From Chara braunii (lineage: Eukaryota > Streptophyta > Charophyceae > Charales > Characeae): 33,824 bases of DNA. The notes under the pieces are model-generated. The model worked only from the letters and a program-made list of their open reading frames with translations, did not search any database and was not told the DNA's origin. Numbering within the stretch: position 1 is the stretch's first letter; each line of letters begins with the position of its first letter. The DNA lies in assembly GCA_003427395.1 (NCBI GenBank), contig BFEA01000257.1, positions 1,568,431 through 1,602,254 of the forward strand, read 5' to 3'. The translations under genes and the position numbers were made by a program. Positions 1-9,090 of the stretch are shown here, piece after piece.

Positions 1-86
<86 letters not shown>

Positions 87-113
87 CTTGCGCGCGTATT
101 CTCGAGACGAGGG

Positions 114-150
<37 letters not shown>

Positions 151-191
151 CTCGCTTGCTTGCGCGCGTATTCTCGAGACGAGGGAGCTTT

Positions 192-224
<33 letters not shown>

Positions 225-239
225 AAAAGAAGAAAAAAT

Positions 240-286
<47 letters not shown>

Positions 287-345
287 GGAAGTACTAATTT
301 TTAGCAAGAAGAAGAAGAAGAAGAAGAAAAGAAGAAGAAGAGGCC
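1..345. repeat. Compound CT / AAG microsatellite
   Basis: Three blocks of (CT)n (about 1-83, 117-147 and 241-283) alternate with two purine blocks of (AAG)n (about 195-232 and 305-340). A roughly 33-nt non-repetitive block that includes GCGCGCGTATTCTCGAGACG occurs twice, near 84-116 and 156-188. This shows that the whole compound unit was duplicated, not just the dinucleotide tract. The serine/leucine and lysine runs that can be translated here are simply the repeat read in frame, so no gene is called. Confidence 0.97.
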
Positions 346-398
346 GCGCCACTTACCTGGGCGACGGGCGCTGCGCCACGGCGACGGGCAGGAGGAAG

Positions 399-453
399 GT
401 GACGGGCGGGAGGCCGACGACGGGCGGGTGACGGGTGGGAGGCCGACGACGGG
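399..453. repeat. GC-rich 29-bp direct repeat
   Basis: Two adjacent copies of a GC-rich unit, starting GTGACGGG and containing GGGAGGCCGACGACGGG, begin at 399 and 428 (period 29) and differ by one base. The flanking 350-398 sequence holds further CGACGGG motifs, so this is probably the end of an older, degenerate array. Confidence 0.8.
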
Positions 454-489
454 AAATCATCAGAGGATCGCCCTCCCTCCAAGATTCAA

Positions 490-553
490 AAACGGCGGCC
501 TCATCTGGGCCGCTGATCTTCCTTGATGCAGCGGTCCAGAGAGGCCGCCGTTT
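490..553. repeat. Foldback 1 (26-bp arms, 13-nt loop)
   Basis: The arm starting AAACGGCGGCCTC at 490 is the reverse complement of the arm ending GAGGCCGCCGTTT at 553, with one bulged base and one mismatch over about 26 positions. The loop is about 13 nt. Its size resembles a small-RNA precursor hairpin, but nothing shows that it is transcribed. Confidence 0.85.
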
Positions 554-581
554 GCAATATTCGTGGACTCCCAAAAGAAGT

Positions 582-660
582 CCGATTCGAATTTGTTATG
601 GGCCAGGAGGCCCCCACAACCCGTGGGGAGGCCTCCTGGCCCATTAAAAATTTGAACCGG
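582..660. repeat. Foldback 2 (about 38-bp arms)
   Basis: The inner arms GGGCCAGGAGGCC (600-612) and GGCCTCCTGGCCC (630-642) are perfectly complementary. They enclose a CCCAC/GTGGG stem and a 5-nt loop, with a 2-nt bulge on one side. Pairing continues outward with a few mismatches through AT-rich flanks to CCG at 582 and CGG at 660. Confidence 0.85.
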
Positions 661-702
661 CCTTTTTTTGGGAATGCGCTATAGCCTATCGGGGGCCAAC
701 CG

Positions 703-718
703 GGCCGGTCGACCGGCC
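703..718. repeat. 16-bp perfect palindrome
   Basis: GGCCGGTCGACCGGCC is its own reverse complement. It lies 42 bp beyond foldback 2, making it the third inverted structure within 230 bp. Confidence 0.9.
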
Positions 719-739
719 AGTCCCACCGATGTACCAGTT

Positions 740-1000
740 ATCGTGCCAACGGTATACTAATCTTGTATGTACTTACTAATCTTGTATGTACTTTTCTTGT
801 AGATACTAATAAATTTGATAAAATTCTTATATTTACCTTATTATTTACATATGATCTTATACTAGTGAATTTATATAATCAATTCAATCAAGTAAGATTC
901 ATATCAGCAATATGCTAATCAATCAGAAAATATTTATTTTTCTAAATTCTTTTTTATTTATTCTTATATAAGAAAAGAGCAATATTTCTTTTCTTCTATG
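740..1000. other. AT-rich stretch, no gene
   Basis: AT-rich sequence leading into the plastid-like patch. The only structure I see is a short direct repeat, ACTAATCTTGTATGTACTT, twice in tandem near 754-792. It could be plastid intergenic DNA, but nothing in it is diagnostic. Confidence 0.5.
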
Positions 1001-1005
1001 ACAAT

Positions 1006-1041
1006 GGGATTGTAGTTCAATGAGGTTAGAGCACCGCCCTG
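1006..1041 (+). pseudogene. trnD-GUC: Plastid tRNA-Asp(GUC) 5' half fragment
   Basis: The sequence GGGATTGTAGTTCAAT, followed by GGTTAGAGCACCGCCCTG, matches the acceptor, D-arm and 5' anticodon stem of plastid trnD as I recall it. The match stops inside the anticodon loop, where GTCAAGGCGG would be expected and CTAGCAAGATT is found instead. The 3' half with the T arm is missing, so this cannot be a working tRNA. A 2-base insertion (GA) sits in the D loop. Confidence 0.7.
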
Positions 1042-1318
1042 CTAGCAAGATTGGACTCTCTCTTTATCCTTGTATTTTTTATTTCACTATTATCAAATAG
1101 TCTTTGAATAAAAAAAATGATGCAAAATAACATTATCTAATATAGAATATAAATAATAGTAGAATAATATAAACAATGGATAAGAGATAGTAATATTATA
1201 TCATGTATTTTTTTATTCAAAAAAATACATATCTTTTTATGTATTGTCTAATATTTCATAATAGAATTCATTCTTTTTATTTTATATTTGTACATATCTT
1301 CATGTACGTATTAATAAA

Positions 1319-1438
1319 GGGTGGAAAGGTCGTAAAGTTGCTTTAATAGGCTTATTAGGATTCTTTGTTATATGGGTTTGTTATCTTGGAGTTAACTTAT
1401 TAGGAAAAGGACTTCATAGCTATGGATGGTTTAATTAA
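1319..1438 (+). pseudogene. ccsA: ccsA C-terminal fragment (plastid-derived)
   Basis: An open frame of 39 codons plus stop reads [16 protein letters not shown] at its start and LHSYGWFN at its end. This is the typical C-terminus of the plastid cytochrome c biogenesis protein CcsA, which helps attach heme to c-type cytochromes at the thylakoid membrane. Only the last transmembrane segment and the terminal tail are present. The intact protein has roughly 300 residues, so more than 85% is missing. No start codon lies in a suitable place. The fragment keeps its natural stop codon and shows no internal stop, which suggests a fairly recent transfer. An error in joining true plastid sequence to nuclear sequence is also possible. 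Confidence 0.8.
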
Positions 1439-1567
1439 AAAAGTGTCATTTTAATAAATCACTAAAAATCCTACTCTGTTCCATATTCAAATCCTAGTTC
1501 TTTCAGTCTATCTAGTATATGGGATGTATAAGTAGATCCGAAATGAGCTACTAGTCTTCCAATTATA

Positions 1568-1696
1568 GGTAATTTATTTGGACTATTTATCATTGCAATT
1601 GCTGCAGCAGAAGCAGCAATTGCATTAGCTATTTTATTAGCTATGTATCGAAATAGAAGGTCTATACGTATAGATAGATTTAATATACTTAAATAA
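1568..1696 (+). pseudogene. ndhE: ndhE C-terminal fragment (plastid-derived)
   Basis: Forty-two codons plus stop encode a strand containing [20 protein letters not shown] and then [16 protein letters not shown]. This is the conserved second half of NdhE, a small membrane subunit of the plastid NAD(P)H dehydrogenase-like complex. The intact protein is about 100 residues, so roughly the C-terminal 40% is kept, including the AAAEAA membrane helix. In land-plant plastids ndhE follows ccsA, ndhD and psaC in the small single-copy region. Here it lies 130 bp after the ccsA fragment with ndhD and psaC missing, so the insert has been shortened or rearranged. Confidence 0.85.
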
Positions 1697-1766
1697 ACCT
1701 ATTACCTTCCTTCCGGACTCCAAAAACATTGTAATTAGAATAGATTCAAAAAATCCATTCCATTGT

Positions 1767-1834
1767 TTATTGAGAATGTATATATAATTATAATTAGAAT
1801 TATATTATATATATAGATAATACATTCTCAATAA
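1767..1834. repeat. Plastid-type AT-rich stem-loop
   Basis: TTATTGAGAATGTAT (1767-1781) is perfectly complementary to ATACATTCTCAATAA (1820-1834), and the AT-rich middle can also pair. It lies between the ndhE fragment (plus) and the chlB fragment (minus), which converge on it. A 3'-end-stabilising hairpin between convergent plastid genes would look like this. Confidence 0.7.
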
Positions 1835-1836
1835 TA

Positions 1837-1971
1837 GACATGTCGGTCTACAATACTAGCTGTTACAGGAGTAAGATCTCTTTCTCGTTCTAGCATTGAA
1901 CGCATAACATTAAAATAATCATCTCCTAAAGGAGCGTGCATTATAGCATGAACATTTTGAAAAGAACTAGC
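1837..1971 (-). pseudogene. chlB: chlB N-terminal-region fragment (plastid-derived)
   Basis: On the minus strand, 45 codons read [20 protein letters not shown], then [16 protein letters not shown], then SIVDRH. This is the conserved region around residues 20-65 of ChlB, a subunit of the light-independent protochlorophyllide reductase that carries out the dark step of chlorophyll synthesis in the plastid. The start codon and the first 20 or so residues are absent, and the frame ends in a stop shortly after DRH, so the rest of the roughly 500-residue protein is missing. The gene is lacking from angiosperm plastids, so this fragment limits the source organism. It is in reverse orientation next to ndhE, which is not a standard plastid gene neighbour of chlB. 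Confidence 0.88.
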
Positions 1972-2030
1972 GGTTGGGGGTGGACCCCCCGGTAGGACTG
2001 GGTATTTAGCACTGGTATATATATATATAT

Positions 2031-2345
2031 AGTTTTATTGTTTACTTCAAATTTGGTAAGGAATTTGGATGTGACCCTGAGGTAAAAATTGGTCAATTTA
2101 TCTTTTTGCATGACATAGTTTTATTTCAGATGTGTTTGAACTTTTTGTTGTTTTTTTTGGGGGGGGGGCTTTTTTTGGTCCTTGCAAGGCCAGGCTGCCT
2201 GGTCAAACAAGACCCGGGCAGCCCGGCTGGTAGCCCAGGTTTGAATGTCAATGTTGTTATTTGTTTTTATACGTTGTATAGGAACAGGATTCTCTACTAA
2301 GCCCCACTTAATTGGAGACTTAGGATTTATGTAATACTTGCTAGG
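2031..2345 (+). repeat. Dispersed repeat family R, copy 1
   Basis: The unit contains GATGTGACCCTGAGG, then a TTTTTGCATGACAT block, a T/G-rich tract, GGTCCTTGCAAGGCC and two short GC hairpins (CCAGGCTGCCTGG and CCGGGCAGCCCGG). Copy 2 follows directly and a third copy lies inverted at 21.6-22.6 kb. The order of blocks is the same in all three, so this is a real repeat family. I see no coding capacity, terminal inverted repeats or RNA polymerase III boxes that would name it. Confidence 0.75.
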
Positions 2346-2600
2346 CTACTAGGGTGGCCCGGTCCACTTGCCCGGTCGAGCCAAAAAGAAATAAACAATT
2401 TCGTTGTGACCCTAAGGCAAAAGTTGCTCAGTTTATGTTTCTGCATAACATACTTCTTTTTTGGATTTTTTGGAGTTTTTATTTTTTTATTCTTTTAGGT
2501 TGGGAACTTCCCTAGTCCTTGCACGGCCGGGGCGCCCGGGAAAATACGGTGTGACCCGGGCGTCCCGGTTGGTGGCCTAGAATACTTGCGAATTAAAATA
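2336..2600 (+). repeat. Dispersed repeat family R, copy 2
   Basis: This copy starts with GGCTACTAGGGTGGCCCGG and CCACTTGCCCGGTCGAGC, then TGTGACCCTAAGGC, TTTATGTTTCTGCATAACAT, a T-rich tract, TAGTCCTTGCACGGCC and the GC pair CCGGGGCGCCCGG / CCGGGCGTCCCGG. The block order is the same as in the minus-strand copy at 21.6-22.6 kb. Compared with copy 1, the first hairpin swaps an A-T pair for a G-C pair while keeping the palindrome. Confidence 0.75.
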
Positions 2601-4640
2601 TGAGTAGAATCAAACGGATTATTGTGCCAAATTCATATTAATTCAGTCGAGAGTTTTTTACTTCAGATTTCATACCAGGCCTTACACGGTCTGGCTTTCA
2701 AAGAATTATGGTAAGATGCGTGAACTTCAAACAAGGCTGACGTAAAGTTTATATGCCAGGTTGTTAGTTGTTCGATGTGGCAATTGTTAGATTTTGCCAC
2801 TCCAAGAATGATGAAACTAATACCCATTTTATTTAAGTGATATAGGTATTATAGGCGCATTTGTTTTCGACATATCCTGTTAATTTTTGTGCAAATCAAT
2901 TAACATATGTTTTGAAAACTAGTACTTACCATAAATAAAATAAAGATACTGAGAGCTTGTCCGTAGGTAAATGTTTCCAAAGGCTGAGGAAGGTGTTCAC
3001 TATAATATAATGGAATAAATCTAAGATCAAATTTTGAGAAGTTGCTTATAGAGTTGAGAGTAGGGAGAAATGCGTGTGGTGAGATGGGCTTGGAGAAATG
3101 CAGGGAGATGATCAAAGCCTCAGACATACATGAGATTTGAGTAAATATGAATTAAGCGACGTACAAAAGTGAACACAATTAACATAACCACAACCAGAGT
3201 ATGAAAAAAACAAAACCAAGAAGCATCAAACATTTCTCAAAAAATCCATGGTGCGAATTTGATAACATTGGCTCGAAGTGCAACATCATAAAATACTTTA
3301 AAACATTGAATCGAAGAAATTGAAACACAAGTGGTTATAACCAACGCAGTTGAACACACCCCTTTTATGGTGCGTCATTGTTGGATTGACACATACGTTT
3401 TTTTATCATGGCCTTGCACATCTCCAAGCCTATCTCATCACACCCGTTTCTCCGTACCCTCTACCATTATGTGTATGACAAACACCTGTCATAAAAGGAA
3501 ACATGGGCCTTATGCTGCTTTGAGATGGTGAGTTTGGAGTCTTGTAAACAACAAATTCGGGAAGATAGGTGTGGACCATGCTGCATTTAAATTTCAGACC
3601 GCCAGTACATGTGATATTTCCTTGATGCTTGATTTTATCCACCCCTTAACAGTGAATCATTTTCGGGGGCTTGCAACCAAACCATTCTTGGGTTTAGGCC
3701 TTCTACATAGAGTAATATATGGTGTATGTCATGAGGTGTGTTTGATATTTATTTGTTGCACGATCAACTCCTATGCAATCATGAAAGGAAATCATTTAAA
3801 TTTTAAACCTCATATTTTTTTGATGCTTAAATTATTGCCCAACCGTTCGGGGGTTCAAACTTCCTCCGTAAGTTATTTATGGTATTTTAATAAAGGTGAC
3901 GGCCTCAAGATGTCATCGTGAAACTGATCAACCCCAGGTAATTCAGACATTTCTCATAATTTCAACAGTTCATGGGTGTACCAACTCAGCTACACGCATG
4001 TGTTATCTCATAGTGTTTGTAATAAGGTTGTGGTTGGTATTTCTTCGATACAAGATTTACTTATATACAGTCATGAAACGAACCTGTAGCTGAGCACAAA
4101 ACTCTTGAGGTTGTAGGACTGACTATTCAGCAACTTGAATTTTGTGTGCCTCTTCGTATGGTCTATTTGTGTTGCCTTCGTAGTGGGTGATCGAATCGTT
4201 GTTGGAAACCGAATGCAATAGTTTTTGCTTTTTATTTTTTGGTCTTTCGGTTTTTGTGGCAAATTATTAAATTCCTTTTTTTTTCTTTTTTTTCCTTAGA
4301 AAAAAAATGAATGTTTGGTGTTGAATTTGCTTCGTTAGGTGGTGACATCTGCACGTGTGCTTGTCAAGCTGGTGTGGTAACCAATATGGATTTGTGTTGC
4401 TAAACATCATCCTATTGCAGCTTCGGCACGTTGTTTTGGGCGGCTAGGATTGTATGAAGTGTGCAACTGTATGTGTGATATGGATTCCTCGTCCCTCAGG
4501 GGCTTTTTGTTTCAGATTCCCTTGGGTGGTGGAAGGAATTGAATAGCCCCATGTTCATTCTTTCAAGGGAGCCCACCATCGATGCCATTGTCGTTAAGTG
4601 GTACGAGGGAATCCGCCGCAACGAACCCGCGGCCCAACGC
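2601..4640. other. No recognisable gene
   Basis: About 2 kb of AT-rich sequence with only short open frames, none above about 115 codons. None shows a motif, compositional bias or repeat structure that I recognise. It may hold the 3' end of the neighbouring gypsy-type element, since integrase would be expected below 4.65 kb on the minus strand. I could not find the HHCC or DDE signatures. Confidence 0.5.
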
Positions 4641-4649
4641 CAGCTCCAC

Positions 4650-4840
4650 TACATGCAGTAATAAAAAACTCAACAGAAGACATAAACAAACGTTCATGTC
4701 CTTTGAATAAGAAGAATAATAGTTCATTGATCCTTCTATACCCACAAACTAGACCAAGAGCAAACTTATATAGCTGCATAATCTTTGACAAGGTAGGATC
4801 ATTTACATAGTTAGCTGCAATTTTTTCTTTTAAACCACCA
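4650..4840 (-). pseudogene. Possible integrase N-terminal start (gypsy)
   Basis: The minus-strand frame reads KIAANYVNDPTLSKIMQLYK and then YRRINELLFFLFKGHERLFM. This resembles the stretch just before the zinc-binding domain of gypsy integrases, where a pattern of the type DP...I...L precedes a Y...NGLL...G..RL..P segment. The following H..H and C..C residues cannot be seen, and neither can the catalytic core. The position, after RNase H on the same strand, agrees with this reading. The match is by pattern only, so it may be wrong. Confidence 0.4.
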
Positions 4841-5324
4841 CTGCCTCCACCAGTGTTGGCAAAACATAGGAAAAACGACCTTTTCACCACTTTTTCCGAA
4901 GTTTTCGGGGGTTGGACGAGGCTCGACAGTTGAGCCTTGAGAGCCCCGTCGAAAAACAAAAGAAAAACAAAAGATCATTTCGGGGAAGGTCGTTAACAAG
5001 GTTGTGCTCACACCAAAACCCGCACATTTGTACCTAACCGCTGTGGTGACTAGTTTGAGGTTTTCATTTTTTTTTTCTTGTTTTATTTCTTTTTTCAGTT
5101 TTAGCGCAGTCCACGGGCAGCTGAGACTTTGTGGAGGAGAGCATGTCCACACTATTACTTTGCAGAATGTATGAATCTGCTACTCTGTCCTAAGTTCATT
5201 TTTGTTTTTTTTGCCCTTTTTCGTTTTCTATGGATCTGATGCCTTCGTCGTAACACCCTCACTGAGGGTATACTCACATAACGACTTTGGGCTAAGTATC
5301 TACCTGGTATCACGTCCCGAGGGT

Positions 5325-5325
<1 letters not shown>

Positions 5326-5403
<78 letters not shown>

Positions 5404-5438
5404 CTCAGGAGATTATTTTTTTTTTTTTTTTTTTTTTT
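5326..5438. repeat. Long T homopolymer (78 nt) plus a second T run
   Basis: A run of 78 T (5326-5403) is followed by CTCAGGAGATTA and a second run of about 22 T. On the minus strand these are two poly(A) tracts 12 nt apart. They lie between the RNase H and the possible integrase of the gypsy remnant. The likely cause is retroposition of a poly(A)-tailed sequence plus later slippage; an assembly artefact cannot be excluded. The open frame across it on the plus strand is only poly-Phe. Confidence 0.9.
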
Positions 5439-5639
5439 GCGAGAGGGTCGTTTTTGAAAGTTTGGTCCTGCTTTTTTTTTTTCATGAGAGTATCAGAAAA
5501 GAAACAAAATGAAACCCAGACTCGACAAAACTCGGTGCGAAGTGAAAATCAGGGTGGACAAAAACAAGCTCAGAGTTTATGGTGGTTTAACTCCTTACCA
5601 ATGTGCAGACTGGTCATAATAGCTCTAAAAAAAATTCCC

Positions 5640-6135
5640 CTCCTAGGAAGGGCGTCAACACCACATTATACTTCCCTTTGACAATTTTAAATTCAAAGTT
5701 ATATGTGTCAATCGCGTGAGTCCATTCGTTCAACTTAACACTATTCAAATTAATTTGAATCTTTATCCAATTCAGGGTTCCACGATTTGTGTATAGTCTG
5801 AAGTATGTTCATTCTGTTAGGGTTGTTCAAAGGGAGAAATGTTTTCTTATAGATAAAGTTTGTGACCTTGTTAGAAGGCATTCTACTACCAAGATACTCT
5901 AGAGGTTTGAACTTACCATTTTCATTTTGTTACTGCAACATAATATTAACCTCATACTGACTAGCATCTGTAGTGGTAAGGGTCTTAGTGAGATTATCAG
6001 TAATCAGGGTAGGATAGTTAATCAATTTACATTTCGATGTCCTTAATGCATTCTCAACACTATTATCCACTCTCATGACACATCCTTCTTCAATAGTCTT
6101 CTCATTATTTTGTAGGTTAAGTTATACTAGAGAAG
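5640..6135 (-). pseudogene. Ty3/gypsy RNase H remnant
   Basis: On the minus strand the frame DNSVENALRTSKCKLINYP, followed by TTDASQYEVNIML and then YLGSRMPSNK, follows the gypsy tether and RNase H pattern (aligned with ...F..LK..L...PVL... then TTDAS.YG.GAVL...). The first catalytic aspartate (in TDAS, near 5953-5976) is kept. The C-terminal signature is visible as YNFEFKIVKGKYNVV, close to the usual ending of the domain (Y.FEI.Y..GK.N.VADALSR), but ADALSR itself is lost. Several stops and frame changes break the region. It follows the RT on the same strand, as expected for a Ty3/gypsy pol polyprotein. Confidence 0.75.
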
Positions 6136-6151
6136 TTTGGTACAAATTTAT

Positions 6152-6464
6152 TGTAATATGTAGCCAGTCTTATGAAATATCTACTTTTATCATGGACTTA
6201 AGACAAGGTCAATCTCCGATTGCAACAGGCTTTGTCGGTTCAGGCTGTAAACGATCTTTGTTGATGATATGACCTAAATACAGTATCTTAGAGTATGCTC
6301 ACTACTGTAATACGTAGTCAGTCGTATGAAATATCTAACTTTTATCATGGACTTAAGACGAGGTCAATCTTCGATTGCAACAATCTTTGTCGGTTCAGGC
6401 TATAAACGATCTTTGTTGATGATGTTGCCCAAATACAGTATATTAGACTATGCTCACTCACATG
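6152..6464 (-). repeat. 154-bp tandem duplication inside gypsy pol
   Basis: Two direct copies (about 6152-6302 and 6306-6464) share long exact blocks such as TTTATCATGGACTTAAGAC and TTTGTCGGTTCAGGCT, with scattered substitutions. Both encode, on the minus strand, the segment between RT and RNase H (YLGNIINKD, then PEPTKIVAIED, then PRLKSM), which aligns with the gypsy pattern LGH.IS..G...DP.K..AI..WP.P. The duplication repeats one protein segment, so it arose inside the element and would already disturb the polyprotein. Confidence 0.85.
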
Positions 6465-6479
6465 TTCTTAAATTTGTCT

Positions 6480-7150
6480 TCAATTTATGTTCAATTCCCT
6501 TTACTTTCCGGATATCTTATTCAGGTGTTCAAGGTGTTCTTCAATGTCTTAATAAACACGAGGATGTGATCCAGGCAGACTAGAATAAAGTTATATAGTC
6601 ATTCTCTAAAGATTTCATTTCAACTATCTCTCAAATAGGGTTGGAGCATTAGTGAGGCCAAAGGGCATCACACAAAACTCAAAGTGTGTGTAACGTATCT
6701 CTAATGTCTATGTTTATCTAGCTCTGCGATCTCTATCTGATTGTAGCTAGATGTCATATCAACTATATTGAACACACTACATCCATGAACTATGTCTCAT
6801 ATGTTATTTATCATTAGAAGTGGCTCAATATTCTTTACTGTAATAGCATTCAAGCTTTTGTAGTTTATATGTAACCTCTGTTCCCTACATTTATTCCGTA
6901 CAAACAAGACAAGTGATCCATATAGAGAATTGTTAGATTATATCCACAATTTTTTCAGTTGATTCTGACATCATTTTGCTTACCATTTCTCTAGTTCTTC
7001 AAGTTCGGTTGGGGACATTTTGTAGATGGGACTCATAGGAGGTGAACTACTAGACACTAAATGAATCACATGTTAGATGTTTTTTTTTTCACAATACCAC
7101 ACGGTGTCTCCGTCAGATCTCTGAACTCCTGAAGCAAGGATTGAATACGT
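6480..7150 (-). pseudogene. Ty3/gypsy reverse transcriptase remnant
   Basis: In order on the minus strand I read SLLQEFRDLTETPCG, then SSPPMSPIYKMSPTELEELE (linker into RT), NNSLYGSLVLFVRNK, then SLNAITVKNIEPL, FNIVDMTSSYNQIEIAELD, YTHFEFCVMPFGLTNAP and finally EEHLEHLNKI. These are the conserved blocks of a gypsy RT, which copies element RNA into DNA in virus-like particles. The first catalytic Asp (in VDMTSSYNQI) is kept. The YxDD box is altered to LDHI (near 6562-6574), losing an essential Asp. Stops and frameshifts lie between blocks. The MPFGLTNAP motif, at about 6642-6668, makes the family call firm. Confidence 0.9.
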
Positions 7151-7780
7151 TGATATAGGAACAATGCTACTCTCGTTTTCTTCTTTATTAAAATTATGTT
7201 CTCCCAAAACATCTACTTCAAAGTTTTTATCATGGCTTTATCGGATCCAGACTGCTTATTTCCGGGGATCGAACGCATATCCGGTCGGGTCCGAACGCCC
7301 GAACTTCTGAACACTACTTGACCTCATAACACGTATGGTTACTGATGGTTCTAGGCGGTCTAGACCGGTAAGCAAATCCAAAAATGTTCGGGCCGTGAAA
7401 AAAAAAAAATTAGAAAAATAATGTTATGCAAAATAATATTACAAAATTACAAACAACTAACCAAACTTGAGTCAAAAGTTAAAACAATAAAAAAAAACTT
7501 CAAAAAAATATTAATAATTGAAAAAACGGGTACGTATAATAAATTATTATACAGTCCATATCTGCCCCCTCCCAAAAAAACAAAAAAGCCTAAAGAAACC
7601 CTAAAACAATTTTGAGGGTTCCACTTCTCAGTGGGGAAGAGTCCTATACCTTTCTTTCCTTTAAAATTTGGCAGACCCAATCCTGTCGGGATGGACAATT
7701 GCACTTCGGACTGAATCCATACCATCTGGATAGTGGTCTCGATGTCCAAATCGAAAATCGTAGCCTTGCTTTTTATTTTT
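7151..7780. other. Spacer between gypsy RT and protease, no gene
   Basis: No coding pattern is visible. Part of it (about 7253-7440), with CGGGTCCGAACGCCCG, an A-run and ATGTTATGCAAAATAAT, loosely resembles a minus-orientation copy of repeat family R, in which ATGTTATGCAAAAAAAT also occurs. If so, a family R copy inserted into the element. The resemblance is weak. Confidence 0.35.
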
Positions 7781-8198
7781 CTTACTAATATTTACTATTG
7801 CTACACACATATGCTCTTCAGGATGTGTTTTCTTAATCAATGAAATGTCATCCAACATACTGACAAGGGATGTGTGGTACAAAAGAAAAATATAATCTGA
7901 TCCTCTTCCTAACTCCTTACTAATATTTAACTATTACCACACACATATGCTCTTCAAGATGTGTTTTCTTAATCAATGAATCATTAAAATGTCACGCAAC
8001 ATACTGATAAGAGGTTGTGTGGTACAAAAGAATAACTGAATTAGACCCTTTTCCTTATTCCTTACTAATATTTACTATTGATACACACATATGCTCTTCA
8101 AAATATGTTTTCTTAATGAATGAAATGTCATGCAACATACTGATAAAGGGTTCTGTGGTACATAAGAAAAATATAATCTGACCCTCTTCCTAACTCCA
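7781..8198. repeat. Three tandem copies of a 135-145 bp unit
   Basis: Units begin with CTTACTAATATTTA at 7781, 7916 and 8061 and all contain CACACATATGCTCTTCA, TGTTTTCTTAAT, CAACATACTGA and TGTGGTAC (TCTGTGGTAC in the third). Unit lengths are 135, 145 and about 138 bp, differing mainly by a short insertion (ATCATTAA) in the second. They lie in the gypsy remnant between protease and RT, which probably means that a piece of the element's linker was amplified. Confidence 0.93.
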
Positions 8199-8219
8199 CT
8201 AAGACTGGTTAAACTATAA

Positions 8220-8600
8220 TCCTTCTCACGCCTATCTATCACACAATGTGCATAATAGTCTCATCCTGCCCAAGGATCATGTCAAAGGGCAACTGCTCTA
8301 AGACTTCCACCATGAGGGTTGGGAGGAGGGCAGCCTTTTCATCCTTCAACCAAAACTTACGATATACATCCTTGAGTCCTTGACACACTCACTCCCAACA
8401 ATTTGACTCTTATTGGCCAATGTGTTGCAATAGGTTTCATAAGACTTTGCATGCATATAATCAGACATGCCATATGCATTTGACACATGTCTACTAATGT
8501 AGGATTTTGTGAGGTCTGAATGTACCATTGCTCCTACAGTCCTGCTGCCAAAACCAAACTCAATAATCACAACCTTCCCCTTTCTCCAACTCATCTTGGT
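8220..8600 (-). pseudogene. Ty3/gypsy aspartic protease remnant
   Basis: The frame runs from GAMVHSDLTKSYISRH near the start to LPFDMILGQDETIMHIV at the end. This follows the retropepsin pattern of an active-site D-S/T-G followed by A/S-x-x-F/Y-I/V, and the later FDVILG flap-strand signature. Here the active-site triad reads HSD instead of DSG, so activity would be lost. The enzyme would cut the gag-pol polyprotein inside the particle. A frameshift near 8340 separates the halves: the first is open as 82 codons (8346-8594) and the second continues in another frame to a stop near 8225. Its place between gag and RT supports the call. Confidence 0.65.
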
Positions 8601-9090
8601 TTTTCACCTCCTAAGGACGGTCAACTCATGTGCGAGATCGCCTGGGGACACAGATAGAGAGACTCTAACACTACTCGTCTCTGAAGAGCATGCTACCAGT
8701 GGGAATGATACATCATGTGTCATACTCTGCTTATGTGGAGGGTTAGGCATGATGCGCGTCATCTCTCTCTCTCTCAACATCACTACATAAATTGGAATGC
8801 AGGGTAGAAGGGGATGCACCCTCTACATGTCACTCTCTTGTACCAAAAACGACTATTGTGGTACACTTAAGCCGCCAGTACGCGGCCCCAACCTTGCTTA
8901 AACAAAAACTTATCGCCTACGAAAATTTCGGAGACCCAGCGTGGTAGATAAATTGAATCGGCAGCGGGGGGCCTCTAAAAAAGGCCTGCGACCAATAGTA
9001 AGATATACGGGTGGTTTAAAAAAGCGCCAATCTTCTTCGTTTCCTCATGCTTGTCCTTGGAGAGGTCTAGCCTCTCGCAAGGTTAATGGG
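8601..9090. other. gag-protease linker, no clear domain
   Basis: The minus frame just upstream of the protease is open for 71 codons (8604-8819) and separated from it by one stop, so it may be polyprotein linker. No CCHC zinc knuckle can be seen, although one is usual at this place in gypsy gag. A short CT run lies at 8761-8775. Confidence 0.4.

Noticed and set aside
84-297. Open frames of Ser-Leu and Lys/Arg runs
   Set aside because: Pure translation of CT and AAG microsatellites.
4563-4745. 60-codon minus frame with a hydrophobic stretch that could be a signal peptide
   Set aside because: It lies in a different frame from the integrase-like reading and has no further support.
5202-5681. 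159-codon plus-strand open frame
   Set aside because: Most of it is poly-Phe from the T homopolymer, with no domain. It is antisense to the RNase H end of the gypsy remnant.
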